From an uncultured Prevotella sp. (GTDB lineage Bacteria > Bacteroidota > Bacteroidia > Bacteroidales > Bacteroidaceae), in NCBI GenBank assembly GCA_900550035.1, contig URQS01000023.1, forward strand, positions 1 through 49,150: a stretch of 49,150 bases of DNA, written 5' to 3'. The position numbers and the translations under genes were made by a program. This document shows positions 1 to 9,308 of the stretch, piece by piece. Numbering within the stretch: position 1 is the first letter of the stretch; each line of letters starts with the position of its first letter. Under the pieces are notes generated by a model. The model was not told the origin of the DNA and did no database searches. It saw nothing but the letters and a program-made list of their open reading frames with translations.

Positions 1-59
1 TCTCACGACAACCTATGCTTTCTTAACCTTAATAATCTAATACCATGAAAAACACATTG

Positions 60-90
60 CAAAGTTAGCTTTATTTTCTATACTTGGCAA
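60..90 (-). promoter_or_regulatory. Promoter for a leftward gene beyond the window
   Basis: On the minus strand a TTG (88-90) lies 20 bases upstream of TAACTTTG (60-67). This matches the Bacteroidota sigma factor pattern TTG-N19-21-TAnnTTTG. No start codon with an open frame follows inside the window, so the gene it serves must begin left of position 1. Confidence 0.55.
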
Positions 91-138
91 GTGTTTTTGT
101 TGCATATTAATGATTATATAACATTATTTAATGATTTA

Positions 139-168
139 CGTCCGTTATTTTTATTTATTTTATAACGG
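139..168. terminator. Weak hairpin downstream of feoB
   Basis: CCGTTAT and ATAACGG form a 7-bp inverted repeat around an AT-rich loop, just past the feoB stop. On the minus strand no clear T-run follows the stem, so it may be a weak terminator or only a 3' end stabiliser. The rest of 1-181 shows nothing beyond the promoter listed separately. Confidence 0.3.
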
Positions 169-181
169 TCCACTTTTTTTG

Positions 182-2740
182 TTATATAAAAATGCTACCG
201 ACTTGATATACAAGCGCTGACACTATCCAGGCAAGGCATGTGGTGTACGCTGCAGCAAATGCAGCCCAGCGCCATGAGCCTGTTTCGCCCTTTATTGCCG
301 CTATTGTTGCTATGCAGGGGAAGTAGAGAAGTACGAATAGCAGGAAGCAATAGGCTGTAAGTGGTGTTATTCCGTCGGCTGTCATCTGATTGTACAGATG
401 TGAGTAGGCTTGCTCGCTACCTTCTTCGGCTGCGTCGTCGCTGTGGTAGAGTATTCCCATTGTCGATGCTACAATCTCCTTGGCTCCTACTCCCGAAATC
501 AGTCCTACGTCCAATTTCCAGTCAAATCCCTGAGCTTTGAACACGGGCTCTATAGCATGTCCTATCATTCCGATGTAGCTCTGTTCCTGTTGCTGCTCGC
601 GTGTCAGGTTCTCATTGTGCGGGAAATATCCCAATGCCCACACCACGATACTTGCCACGAGTATTATACCGCCCATCTTCTTCAGATATTCCTTACCCTT
701 CTGCCATGTGTGGCGTGCAATGGCCTTGGCTGTAGGGAATCGGTAGGGTGGTAGTTCCATTACAAACGGAGTGTCCTCGCCCTTGAACAGGGTCTTGCTG
801 AACAGGCGGCTCATTATCACTGCCATGACAATACCTATCACATATAGCGACATCATTATCGACGATCGATACTGCGGGGCGAACATCGTGCCTATTATCA
901 TTATATATATAGGGAATCGTGCCGAGCAACTCATGAGTGGCAATATGAGCATTGTGATGAGTCGTGAGCGACGGCTTTCTATGGTGCGTGTTGCCATTAC
1001 GGCTGGTACGTTACATCCGAATCCCATAATCAGCGGTATGAACGACTTGCCGTGCAGTCCCATCTTGTGCATCAGTTTGTCCATGATGAAGGCTGCGCGC
1101 GACATGTAGCCGCTGTCTTCCATAAACGATATGAAGAAGTAGAGTATGAGTATCTGCGGCAGGAACACGATAACCGAACCCACACCGCCTATTACGCCGT
1201 CTACAAGCATGTCTTTTATCGGACCGTCCATCATGCGCTCTGAGATGACCGAGCCAATCCAGTCCACTCCCGACTCAATCCATCCCATAGGATACTGTCC
1301 TAACGAGAAGGTTGCTTCAAACATCACCCACAGCATCAGTATGAAGATTGGAAACCCCACGTATTTGTTGGTTATGATGCTGTCTATGAGGTGCGTCATC
1401 TGGTATGTGTCCCGTTCGGTTCCAGTCTTATATCCTGCTTCTTGCAGCGCGCCGTGTATAAATCCGTATTTAGCATCCATTATGGCTGTCTCGCTGTCCT
1501 CGTGGGTGTATTTCATTACGTCGGCCATAGCCTTGTCGCGGGCTGCGATGATAGCCTCCGGGTGTGCTGTCGTGGTCTTTATCAGTTGTTCGGTGTCTGT
1601 GTCCTTTTCCAGCAGTTTTATTGCAAGATAACGGGTCGAGTATTTGTGGCGCAGTCCCTCTTCCTTCTTTATCTCGCCCTGAATGGCTTTTATACCTTCT
1701 TCTATATAGGTGCCGTGGTTGATGTGTATGTGTCTGAACACATTATGCTTTGGCTTCACACCCGAGGCAAAATCTTCCTCATGGTCGGGTTGTCCCTTCT
1801 CGCTCTTGCTATACTGTTCGTGCCATTGCTTTATGCCCTCTGCCACCTCAGGGTCAAGGTTGCCGTTGGCATCCAGAAAGTCCAGTCCCTCATACATATT
1901 AATAATTATGTGGAAAAGCAGTTCCACACCACGACCTGTAGTGAATGTAGTAGGAATCATAGGCACGCCAAACAGTTCGCCGAGCTTGGCGTAGTCTACA
2001 TTGTCGCCACGCTTCTCAGTTTCGTCAAACATGTTGAGTGCGCACACCATACGCAGGTGCATGTCAATCAGCTGCGTGGTGAGGTATAAGTTGCGCTCCA
2101 GGTTGCTTGTGTCTATAACGTTGATTATTACGTCGGGCGTATGTTCGATAATCTGTATTCTAACATACAGCTCTTCGGGTGAGTATGCCGACAGCGAGTA
2201 GGTGCCTGGCAGGTCTACGATGTTAAATTCGTAGCCCTCGAATGTAGCGTGTCCCACCTTCGCGTCTACAGTAACGCCCGAGTAGTTGCCTACACGCTCG
2301 TGTGCACCGCTTGCAAAGTTGAAGAGCGAGGTCTTGCCGCAGTTCGGATTGCCCACGAGTGCCACGTTTATTGTGCGGCGCTTCTTCATGGCAGCATCAC
2401 GAAGCTGCGAGTCTGTCAATGTGTCCGTGTTTTCCGTTTCGTTGCTGTTGTCGTCGTCGGTTTCGGCGGGAAATTCCACCTGTGGAGTTGTGCTTTTCTC
2501 TATGGCAGCCGCCTCTTCGGTCGATATTATTTCAATCATTTCGGCCTCTGAGCGTCTTAACGACACCTCGTAGCCCATGATTTTATATTTTACAGGGTCC
2601 TGAAGTGGGGCATTCTGCAATACATCCACTACTTTTCCCTTGATGAATCCCATTTCAACTATGCGCTTACGGAAACCTCCGTGTCCCATGACTTTTACGA
2701 TGACACCGCGTTCGCCAGTTTTTAAATCTGATAGTTTCAT
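182..2740 (-). CDS. feoB: Ferrous iron transporter FeoA-FeoB fusion
   Basis: This is the inner-membrane Fe(II) importer of the Feo system. The first ~75 residues are a FeoA (SH3-like) domain, followed by an acidic linker. The FeoB G domain starts at residue 130 with GNPNCGKTS (G1), then DLPGTYSL (G3) and NMFD (G4). The second half has the two Gate-type membrane blocks, including FIPLIMGFGCNVPAVMATRT, which carries the conserved Cys. At 852 residues it has the length expected of a FeoA-FeoB fusion, a form common in Bacteroidales. The start at 2740 is preceded by a TAATTTTG -7 element. It stands alone as a transcription unit. Fur control is usual for the family, but I do not see a convincing Fur box. 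Function is sure; metal specificity is inferred from the family. Confidence 0.97.
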   Translation of the reverse strand: MKLSDLKTGERGVIVKVMGHGGFRKRIVEMGFIKGKVVDVLQNAPLQDPVKYKIMGYEVSLRRSEAEMIEIISTEEAAAIEKSTTPQVEFPAETDDDNSNETENTDTLTDSQLRDAAMKKRRTINVALVGNPNCGKTSLFNFASGAHERVGNYSGVTVDAKVGHATFEGYEFNIVDLPGTYSLSAYSPEELYVRIQIIEHTPDVIINVIDTSNLERNLYLTTQLIDMHLRMVCALNMFDETEKRGDNVDYAKLGELFGVPMIPTTFTTGRGVELLFHIIINMYEGLDFLDANGNLDPEVAEGIKQWHEQYSKSEKGQPDHEEDFASGVKPKHNVFRHIHINHGTYIEEGIKAIQGEIKKEEGLRHKYSTRYLAIKLLEKDTDTEQLIKTTTAHPEAIIAARDKAMADVMKYTHEDSETAIMDAKYGFIHGALQEAGYKTGTERDTYQMTHLIDSIITNKYVGFPIFILMLWVMFEATFSLGQYPMGWIESGVDWIGSVISERMMDGPIKDMLVDGVIGGVGSVIVFLPQILILYFFISFMEDSGYMSRAAFIMDKLMHKMGLHGKSFIPLIMGFGCNVPAVMATRTIESRRSRLITMLILPLMSCSARFPIYIMIIGTMFAPQYRSSIMMSLYVIGIVMAVIMSRLFSKTLFKGEDTPFVMELPPYRFPTAKAIARHTWQKGKEYLKKMGGIILVASIVVWALGYFPHNENLTREQQQEQSYIGMIGHAIEPVFKAQGFDWKLDVGLISGVGAKEIVASTMGILYHSDDAAEEGSEQAYSHLYNQMTADGITPLTAYCFLLFVLLYFPCIATIAAIKGETGSWRWAAFAAAYTTCLAWIVSALVYQVGSIFI

Positions 2741-2768
2741 TTCTGTTATTTATTTTTTACTTGAAACG

Positions 2769-2776
2769 CAAAATTA
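2769..2776 (-). promoter_or_regulatory. feoB promoter -7 element
   Basis: TAATTTTG on the minus strand, about 28 bases before the feoB start, fits the Bacteroidota -7 consensus TAnnTTTG. No clear -33 TTG is visible at the usual distance. Confidence 0.45.
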
Positions 2777-2901
2777 CATATAAATAATGATACGTTGCAT
2801 TATTTTTCGACTTCATTTTTGCAAAATACCTAAAAATAATGAGTACGCATATTGTATTAGCAATAAAAAGTCCTTTTTTAATAATTATAAAGCATTCAAA
2901 A

Positions 2902-2933
2902 TTGTGCATGTTCGCTTTTTTACATTACCTTTG
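2902..2933 (+). promoter_or_regulatory. thrS promoter
   Basis: TTG at 2902-2904 and TACCTTTG at 2926-2933 are separated by 21 bases, matching the Bacteroidota housekeeping promoter. The thrS ATG follows 30 bases later, leaving no room for a long leader or T-box. Confidence 0.65.
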
Positions 2934-2963
2934 CATCAACTTTGATTAAAAAACTAATTTGTT

Positions 2964-4916
2964 ATGGTTAAAATCACATTTCCCGACGGTTCGGTTCGTG
3001 AGTACGAACAGGGCGTAACGGGGTTACAAATCGCCGAGAGCATTTCGCCGGCTCTCGCTCGCAACGTTGTATCTTGCGGTGTCAATGGCGAAACAGTGGA
3101 GCTTAACCGTCCTATCAACGAGGACGCTACCATCGCCCTTTACAAATTTGAGGACGAAGAGGGTAAGCACACTTTCTGGCACACATCTGCCCACCTTCTT
3201 GCCGAGGCTCTCAAGGAGCTTTATCCTGGCATCCAGTTCGGTTTCGGTCCGGCTGTTGAGAATGGTTTCTTCTACGACGTTATGCCTAAGGAAGGCGACG
3301 TCATCTCTGAGAACGACTTCCCGAGGATTGAGGCTAAGATGAAGGAGCTCGCCAAGAAGAACGAGCCGGTGGTTCGTCGCGAGGTGCCTAAGGCTGAGGC
3401 ATTGGCTGAATTCCAGGCCGACGGTCAGACTTACAAGTGTGAGCACATTGAGCAGGATCTTGAGGACGGCACAATCTCAACATACACCCAGGGCAACTTC
3501 ACCGACCTCTGCCGTGGTCCGCACCTTATGAACACTGGTGCTATCAAGGCTGTCAAGATTACAAGTGTGGCTGGTGCTTTCTGGCGTGGCGATGCCAAGC
3601 GCGACCAGATGACACGTATCTATGGCATCTCGTTCCCTAAGAAGAGCATGCTCGACGAGTATCTGCAGATGCTTGAGGAAGCCAAGAAGCGCGACCACCG
3701 TAAGATTGGTAAGGAGATGGAGCTCTTTATGTTCTCTGAGCGTGTAGGTAAGGGTCTGCCTATCTGGTTGCCTAAGGGCACCGACCTCCGTCTGCGTCTT
3801 CAGGACATGCTGCGCAAGCTCCTTAAGCCTTACAACTATCAGGAGGTTATCACTCCGGGTATCGGTGGCAAGAGTCTTTATGTTACATCAGGCCACTACG
3901 CTCATTATGGCAAGGATGCTTTCCAGCCTATTCACACACCAGAGGAGGACGAGGAGTATATGCTCAAGCCTATGAATTGTCCTCACCACTGCGAGGTATT
4001 CGCACGTAAGCCACGCTCGTACAAGGATCTGCCTTTGCGTATCGCAGAGTTCGGTACCGTATTCCGCTATGAGAAGAGTGGTGAGCTCCACGGTCTCACA
4101 CGTGTACGTACCTTTACTCAGGACGATGCTCACCTCTTCGTACGTCCAGAGCAGGTAAAGCAGGAGTTTGAGAACATCATCGACATCATCCTCAAAGTGT
4201 TCAGCATCTTCGGCTTCAACAACTACGAGGCTCAGATTTCGCTCCACGATCCTAAGGATACCGAGAAGTACATCGGAAGCGAGGAGATTTGGGCTGAGTC
4301 GGAGAACGCTATCCGTGAGGCATGCCGTGAGAAGGGTCTTGAGGTACACGAGGAGGTTGGCGAGGCTGCCTTCTATGGTCCTAAGCTCGACTTCATGGTA
4401 AAGGATGCCATCGGCCGTCGTTGGCAGCTTGGTACAATCCAGGTCGACTACAACCTCCCGCAGCGCTTTAAGCTGGAGTATACAGCCGAGGACAACTCTA
4501 AGCAGACTCCGGTTATGATTCACCGTGCACCATTCGGTTCAATGGAGCGCTTCACAGCTGTGCTCATCGAGCATACTGCTGGTCACTTCCCATTGTGGCT
4601 TACACCTGATCAGGTGGCTGTGCTGCCTATCTCGGAGAAGTACAACGAGTACGCCAAGGAGGTGCAGAAATTCCTCGACAAGCAGGGCGTTCGCGCTGTA
4701 GTCGATGACCGCAACGAGAAGATTGGCCGCAAGATTCGCGATAACGAGCTCAAACGTGTACCTTACATGGTTGTTGTCGGCGAGAAGGAAGCTGCCGAGG
4801 GTCTTGTTTCAATGCGTAAGCAGGGTGGTGGCGAGCAGGCTACCATGACCAAGGAAGAGTTTGCAAAGCGCATTAACGACGAGGTTGCTGAGCAGCTCAA
4901 AGCTGCTGAGGAATAA
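2964..4916 (+). CDS. thrS: Threonyl-tRNA synthetase
   Basis: This cytoplasmic class II aminoacyl-tRNA synthetase charges tRNA-Thr. It has an N-terminal TGS domain (about residues 1-62), then an editing domain with the HTSAH motif near residue 73. The class II core follows, with motif 2 around FRYEKSGELHGLTRVRTF and motif 3 around PFGSMERF. A C-terminal anticodon-binding domain begins with VAVLPISEKYNEYA. The length of 650 residues is normal. It has its own promoter and is followed directly by a strong hairpin terminator, so it is monocistronic here. The translation initiation factor and ribosomal protein genes that often follow thrS (infC-rpmI-rplT) are absent downstream. Confidence 0.98.
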   Translation: MVKITFPDGSVREYEQGVTGLQIAESISPALARNVVSCGVNGETVELNRPINEDATIALYKFEDEEGKHTFWHTSAHLLAEALKELYPGIQFGFGPAVENGFFYDVMPKEGDVISENDFPRIEAKMKELAKKNEPVVRREVPKAEALAEFQADGQTYKCEHIEQDLEDGTISTYTQGNFTDLCRGPHLMNTGAIKAVKITSVAGAFWRGDAKRDQMTRIYGISFPKKSMLDEYLQMLEEAKKRDHRKIGKEMELFMFSERVGKGLPIWLPKGTDLRLRLQDMLRKLLKPYNYQEVITPGIGGKSLYVTSGHYAHYGKDAFQPIHTPEEDEEYMLKPMNCPHHCEVFARKPRSYKDLPLRIAEFGTVFRYEKSGELHGLTRVRTFTQDDAHLFVRPEQVKQEFENIIDIILKVFSIFGFNNYEAQISLHDPKDTEKYIGSEEIWAESENAIREACREKGLEVHEEVGEAAFYGPKLDFMVKDAIGRRWQLGTIQVDYNLPQRFKLEYTAEDNSKQTPVMIHRAPFGSMERFTAVLIEHTAGHFPLWLTPDQVAVLPISEKYNEYAKEVQKFLDKQGVRAVVDDRNEKIGRKIRDNELKRVPYMVVVGEKEAAEGLVSMRKQGGGEQATMTKEEFAKRINDEVAEQLKAAEE

Positions 4917-4937
4917 CTAAATGATATAATAAAATGT

Positions 4938-5001
4938 AAACACCAGAAAATTTGTTGTGCGTTCTTAGTGGAATACGTAACAAATTTTCTGGTGTTTTTT
5001 T
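4938..5001 (+). terminator. thrS terminator, 19-bp stem
   Basis: AAACACCAGAAAATTTGTT (4938-4956) is perfectly complementary to 4979-4997 and is followed by a T-run. The loop is 22 nt. It lies just after the thrS stop and is a clear intrinsic terminator. It may also slow transcription arriving from the opposite strand. Confidence 0.85.
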
Positions 5002-5118
5002 GATAAACATCAAAAAAAATATTTTAATATACCTTTGTCTATCTGAAAAGATATACGATTACTTAACAGATTTTCCCTGTTTATCATAATGGGCGTTATA
5101 AATAACTCAGACATTCTA

Positions 5119-7335
5119 TTAGAACGGCATTCCCACAGCAAAATGGACTGACAAATCTCGTCTTAATTTAGGATTTATGATTGGATAATGTCCATTGGAT
5201 GTAGTGTATGCAGGATTAATAGCTTTCATACCACAGTCGAGTCTTAGAATGAAGTAATCAAAGTTGACCCGTAAACCTAATCCATATGCCACTGCAAGTT
5301 GTTTGAGAAATGTATCGAACTTGAACTGTCCTCCCGGCTGGTCCTTATAGTTCTTGAGTGTCCATATATTTCCTGCATCAACAAAGAAGGCGCCGTTAAA
5401 TTTCCAGAATAATGCCGTACGCAATTCAACGTTCATGTCCAGTTTCATGTCACCAGTCTGGTTGATGAAGTCAATCTTGCCATCTGAACCGCGGAACTTT
5501 CCAGGACCGAGTTCCCTTACATTCCAACCTCTTACGGAATTGGCTCCACCCGAGAAGTATCTTTTCTCGAATGGCAGAATATTGCTGTTGCCATAAGGGA
5601 AAGCGATTCCAAGTCCGAAATGAAGCGCAAGTTGGTTTTTCACATCAAGTTGCAGAAGACGTGTGTAGTCGAAATCGCCCTTTACATATTGTGCGTAAGC
5701 AATCTTGAAGAGCGTGTATTGCCCATCAGAATTTTTCTTGGCTTTAGTAAGATGTGATATGGCATTCAGGACATTGCCTCCTACTTCAATATTTGTTCTA
5801 AATGCCTGGTTCTTATAGCTGTACGATATGTTTACGCCCGACTTCACAATAAACAGATCCTCATAGTTGTACTTGAGGATTGCGTTGCGATAATTGGTGT
5901 CGTCAAGATAATTGCTCTTGAATGTGGATGAAATCCAAGGCATGTGTACAAAGTTGATGTCAATAAGGTCGAAACGGTAAGACAGGCCATGCAGTCCCTT
6001 CCAGTAGTAACGCCATGCCGATGTAAGTACGCGACGATGAAACTCCGGACGGTTCTGCATGTTATAGCTGAACATAAGTTCCGACTTTGCGCTGTTGTCA
6101 TAGCGCACATTTTGCGAGAGGAATGGAGCAATTATGCGCGGAAACGCCAGACGGGTCTCTACATTATACTCTATATAGTTCTGGTTCTGGTATCCGTCAA
6201 GCCCCTTAATTGCCTCATAGGCACCACGGAACTGTACGGAGAAGAGCTCGCTTCCCCTAAATATGTTGTTGTTGGAATAAGTCAATGTGGCAGCAGCGCC
6301 GAAGTCGCCTTCGGTATTGGTACCTTCTGGTTGGAAGGATATAGTATTGGGCTTACGTGTGCTTACCTTGATACCACAATCAAGCAGTCCGTCTTCCTCG
6401 TTCTCATCAAAGTGTATGTTGGTGAACCTTACAGCATTCAGACGAGAAAAATTGTTATATGTGTTCTGTACCTCGGCAGCCGAGAATTTGTTGCCTTCCT
6501 TTATTGTAGTATTGTTTTGTAATACGTTGGGACGCAATGCTATACGTTTGGAATTTACGGGGATAAAGTTTACTTTGTTTATAAAGTATTTTCTATGGTT
6601 TGTCTCCGGACTGTTGTTTGAAGCCTTATACTTATGTAGGTACATAGTGACATCTACCATACCTGGAGTAACAGTAGAGTCTACTTCAAATTTAATGAAG
6701 TCTTTATTGAACTTGTAATATCCCTCTTTGGTTAAAATGTTGGTTATGCGCTTGCGCTCGTCGTCGAGAGTCTGGATAGAGAATCGCATGCCACGCTTCA
6801 GATTCATGTCAAGCGCACCAAGGCTCTGCAACGTGTTGTGTACGCTGTCGTCCTCTATTACCACGTTGACCGAATCAATGGTATAGGAAATGCCAGGTAT
6901 GGCCTTGTACTTAACTTCAACCTTACGACCTTTGCGCTTTACTGTATAGCTGGCTTTGGCATGGAGATATCCTTCAGTCTGCAAATACATGACCATGTTA
7001 TCACACGAAGCGGCAGCCTTGACTGAATCGTAAATGACCGGAGCCTCGCCCAATCCACGCAGAAACATGGTGCCCCATTGCGTGGAATCGCGCCCCGACA
7101 TGCTGTACAGCGACAAGGGAACCTTGAACAGCGAAAACCACTTGGAATTGGGCCGTTGCTGTACATATGGCATAAGTGTAGAAGCCTTAACGTCGGATTG
7201 CTCACTTTCAATCTTTACGGCTTTAAGGAGATAGTCGTCGGCAGGCACAAACTTGGTAGTTGAGCACGAAGCTATGAACAGGACTACAATAAACGGCAGT
7301 GCAAGTATTTTGTTTAGAGATGATTGTCGTGACAT
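5119..7335 (-). CDS. Lipoprotein Omp85 (BamA/TamA-like, TamL-type) outer-membrane protein
   Basis: This is an Omp85-superfamily outer-membrane protein, expected to act in insertion of proteins (or lipids) into the outer membrane. I place the start at 7335 (MSRQSSLNK), not at the upstream 7416, because a minus-strand -7 element (7357-7364) lies between them and because this start gives a clean lipoprotein signal ending in FIASC (lipobox). POTRA-like segments fill roughly residues 30-350. The C-terminal half is a beta-barrel ending in aromatic F, with the typical RYFSGGANSVRGW motif near the barrel end. At about 738 residues it suits the Bacteroidota family of lipidated BamA/TamA relatives. It is divergent from the trmH-like gene. 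The exact substrate is unknown. Confidence 0.88.
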   Translation of the reverse strand: MSRQSSLNKILALPFIVVLFIASCSTTKFVPADDYLLKAVKIESEQSDVKASTLMPYVQQRPNSKWFSLFKVPLSLYSMSGRDSTQWGTMFLRGLGEAPVIYDSVKAAASCDNMVMYLQTEGYLHAKASYTVKRKGRKVEVKYKAIPGISYTIDSVNVVIEDDSVHNTLQSLGALDMNLKRGMRFSIQTLDDERKRITNILTKEGYYKFNKDFIKFEVDSTVTPGMVDVTMYLHKYKASNNSPETNHRKYFINKVNFIPVNSKRIALRPNVLQNNTTIKEGNKFSAAEVQNTYNNFSRLNAVRFTNIHFDENEEDGLLDCGIKVSTRKPNTISFQPEGTNTEGDFGAAATLTYSNNNIFRGSELFSVQFRGAYEAIKGLDGYQNQNYIEYNVETRLAFPRIIAPFLSQNVRYDNSAKSELMFSYNMQNRPEFHRRVLTSAWRYYWKGLHGLSYRFDLIDINFVHMPWISSTFKSNYLDDTNYRNAILKYNYEDLFIVKSGVNISYSYKNQAFRTNIEVGGNVLNAISHLTKAKKNSDGQYTLFKIAYAQYVKGDFDYTRLLQLDVKNQLALHFGLGIAFPYGNSNILPFEKRYFSGGANSVRGWNVRELGPGKFRGSDGKIDFINQTGDMKLDMNVELRTALFWKFNGAFFVDAGNIWTLKNYKDQPGGQFKFDTFLKQLAVAYGLGLRVNFDYFILRLDCGMKAINPAYTTSNGHYPIINPKLRRDLSVHFAVGMPF

Positions 7336-7356
7336 AAAACATTGAAAAAACTTATG

Positions 7357-7364
7357 CAAAGATA
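7357..7364 (-). promoter_or_regulatory. Promoter -7 element of the Omp85 gene
   Basis: TATCTTTG on the minus strand lies 22 bases upstream of the chosen start at 7335. It is one half of a divergent promoter pair with the plus-strand element at 7387. Confidence 0.55.
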
Positions 7365-7386
7365 CTAATTTATTAATTAATATGCT

Positions 7387-7394
7387 TATCTTTG
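7387..7394 (+). promoter_or_regulatory. Promoter -7 element of the trmH-like operon
   Basis: TATCTTTG on the plus strand lies 38 bases before the trmH-like ATG. The two divergent -7 elements are only about 22 bases apart, so the two polymerases would compete for the same AT-rich DNA. Confidence 0.55.
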
Positions 7395-7431
7395 TCGAAC
7401 AAATAGTAACTGACAAATAGAATTCGCCATA

Positions 7432-8202
7432 ATGCTAAGCAAGAACAAGATAAAGTCTTTTCGCTCGTTAGAGATGAAAAAGAACCGAGATGCCAATGAT
7501 GTATTTGTAGCTGAAGGTCCGAAAGTAGTACACGATATATTGTCAATACACAAGGAACTGCTATCGGCAATTGCTGCAACAGAAGAATGGTTTGCGCAGG
7601 AAAACAAACTGACAGACGATTTGACATGTGAGAAAATAACAGTTTCAGCAGACGAGCTGACCAAAGTCAGTTTATTGTGCCATCCACAACAGGTTTTTGC
7701 GGTATTCAGGAAGTTTAAACAAATAACCTCCGATGAGTTGCCGTCGCTTGCCGATAAGCTCACGCTTGTGCTTGACGGAGTACAAGATCCTGGTAATTTG
7801 GGCACCATCATCCGTATAGCCGACTGGTTTGGTATTGAGGACATTATCTGCAGCAAGGAAACTGTCGACGCATACAATCCAAAGGTAGTACAAGCCACGA
7901 TGGGCAGTATAGCACGAGTGAGAGTATCGTATATGGAATTAGAACAGCTGTTCGATGCTCTCCCCCCTACTCTACCCGTTTATGGCACACTTCTTGAAGG
8001 CAACAATATGTATTCAGAGCAGTTGTCGCATAATGGCATAATAATTATGGGCAACGAAGGCAAAGGCATCTCGCCCAAAATCAGACAATTCATAACAAAG
8101 GGATTACGCATCCCCAACTATCCCGAAGGTCGTGACACAGCCGACAGTCTTAACGTGGCTGTTGCCACGGCTATAATATGTGCAGATTTTAGAAGAAGAT
8201 AG
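7432..8202 (+). CDS. TrmH-family (SpoU) RNA 2'-O-methyltransferase
   Basis: This is a SPOUT-fold enzyme that methylates ribose 2'-OH in rRNA or tRNA using SAM. The N-terminal ~100 residues resemble the L30e-like substrate-binding domain. The catalytic SpoU domain follows, with motif 1 DGVQDPGNLGTIIRIADW, motif 2 IIIMGNEGKGIS and motif 3 DSLNVAVATAII, which together make the trefoil knot and SAM pocket. The length of 256 residues is typical. It is the first gene of a plus-strand operon: the TAG stop is one base before the hisB ATG, which suggests coupled translation. The exact target nucleotide cannot be told from sequence alone. Confidence 0.92.
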   Translation: MLSKNKIKSFRSLEMKKNRDANDVFVAEGPKVVHDILSIHKELLSAIAATEEWFAQENKLTDDLTCEKITVSADELTKVSLLCHPQQVFAVFRKFKQITSDELPSLADKLTLVLDGVQDPGNLGTIIRIADWFGIEDIICSKETVDAYNPKVVQATMGSIARVRVSYMELEQLFDALPPTLPVYGTLLEGNNMYSEQLSHNGIIIMGNEGKGISPKIRQFITKGLRIPNYPEGRDTADSLNVAVATAIICADFRRR

Positions 8203-8203
8203 T

Positions 8204-9292
8204 ATGGAAAACGAAATGAAAAAGACACGGATTCTCTTTATTGACAGAGACGGAACCTTAGTAAAGGAACCTGCAGACGAGCAGGTAGACAGCTTTGAGA
8301 AGCTGGACTTTGTAGAAGATGCCATAAGCAGCCTTAGATTCATACATGAGCACACGGATTTTATGTTTGTAATGGTAAGCAATCAAGACGGACTCGGTAC
8401 GGATAGCTTTCCTACCAACACCTTCCTGCCCGTTCACAACTTTATCATTAAGACATTGGCTGCCGAGAACGTAGTGTTTGAAGCTCAACATATCGACAAT
8501 CACTTCCCCGAAGACAACTCGCCCATGCGTAAGCCTGGAACGGGAATGCTGGGCGAATATATATGTAATGTGAAGTACGACTTGGAGAATTCTTATGTGA
8601 TAGGCGATAGAGAAACAGACGCTCAACTTGCCGCGAACTTGGGATGTAAGTCGCTGATACTCGGTCGCGATGGTATGACATGGTCTAAAATAGCTGAAAT
8701 ACTCTTTGCAGGCGAACGCACAGCTTCTATAGAACGTATCACAAAAGAAACCTCTATACGTGTAGAGATGAATATTGACGGACATGGCAGATGCAACATA
8801 AATACTGGTCTTGGATTCTTCGACCATATGCTTGAACAGATTGCAAAACACGGGCAGGTAGACCTTGACATTGAGTGCAAGGGCGACCTTAACGTAGACG
8901 AACATCACACGATTGAAGATACAGCTATAGTGCTCGGACAATGTATAGAGAAGTGTCTGGGATCCAAACGAGGCATTGAGCGTTATGGTTTCTGTCTGCC
9001 TATGGACGATTGTCTTTGCCAGGTGGCACTCGACTTTGGCGGTCGTTCATGGCTCAATTGGAATGCAGAATTCAAGCGCGAGCGCATAGGCGAGATGCCA
9101 ACCGAGATGTTCCTTCACTTTTTCAAGAGCTTGAGTGATGCTGCCCATATGAATCTTGACATTGAGGCACGCGGAACAAACGAGCATCATAAGATAGAAG
9201 GAATATTCAAGGCTTTTGCACGTGCTCTACATATGGCTGTAAGGCGCGATGTTCATCACTTTGAACTGCCGTCAACCAAGGGTATGCTATAA
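8204..9292 (+). CDS. hisB: Bifunctional histidinol-phosphatase / imidazoleglycerol-phosphate dehydratase
   Basis: It catalyses two steps of histidine synthesis. The N-terminal HAD phosphatase domain has DRDGT (nucleophile Asp14, acid/base Asp16) and later GDRETD. The C-terminal ~200 residues are IGP dehydratase with metal-binding DEHHTIEDTA and NEHHKIEGIFKAFARAL. I chose ATG 8204 over the upstream GTG at 8180, because the GTG lies inside the previous gene and the ATG sits immediately after its stop. The product is then 362 residues, normal for the fused form. It lies away from any other his gene in this window, between an RNA methyltransferase and a folK-like gene. Confidence 0.97.
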   Translation: MENEMKKTRILFIDRDGTLVKEPADEQVDSFEKLDFVEDAISSLRFIHEHTDFMFVMVSNQDGLGTDSFPTNTFLPVHNFIIKTLAAENVVFEAQHIDNHFPEDNSPMRKPGTGMLGEYICNVKYDLENSYVIGDRETDAQLAANLGCKSLILGRDGMTWSKIAEILFAGERTASIERITKETSIRVEMNIDGHGRCNINTGLGFFDHMLEQIAKHGQVDLDIECKGDLNVDEHHTIEDTAIVLGQCIEKCLGSKRGIERYGFCLPMDDCLCQVALDFGGRSWLNWNAEFKRERIGEMPTEMFLHFFKSLSDAAHMNLDIEARGTNEHHKIEGIFKAFARALHMAVRRDVHHFELPSTKGML

Positions 9293-9308
9293 TAATTGCC
9301 AGTAATAT

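Noticed and set aside
1391..2089. 232-residue plus-strand frame opposite feoB
   Set aside because: It is antisense to the conserved FeoB G domain, with no domain of its own; a coding-strand shadow.
5944..6522. 192-residue plus-strand frame opposite the Omp85 gene
   Set aside because: It is a shadow of the barrel/POTRA coding sequence and shows no independent protein features.
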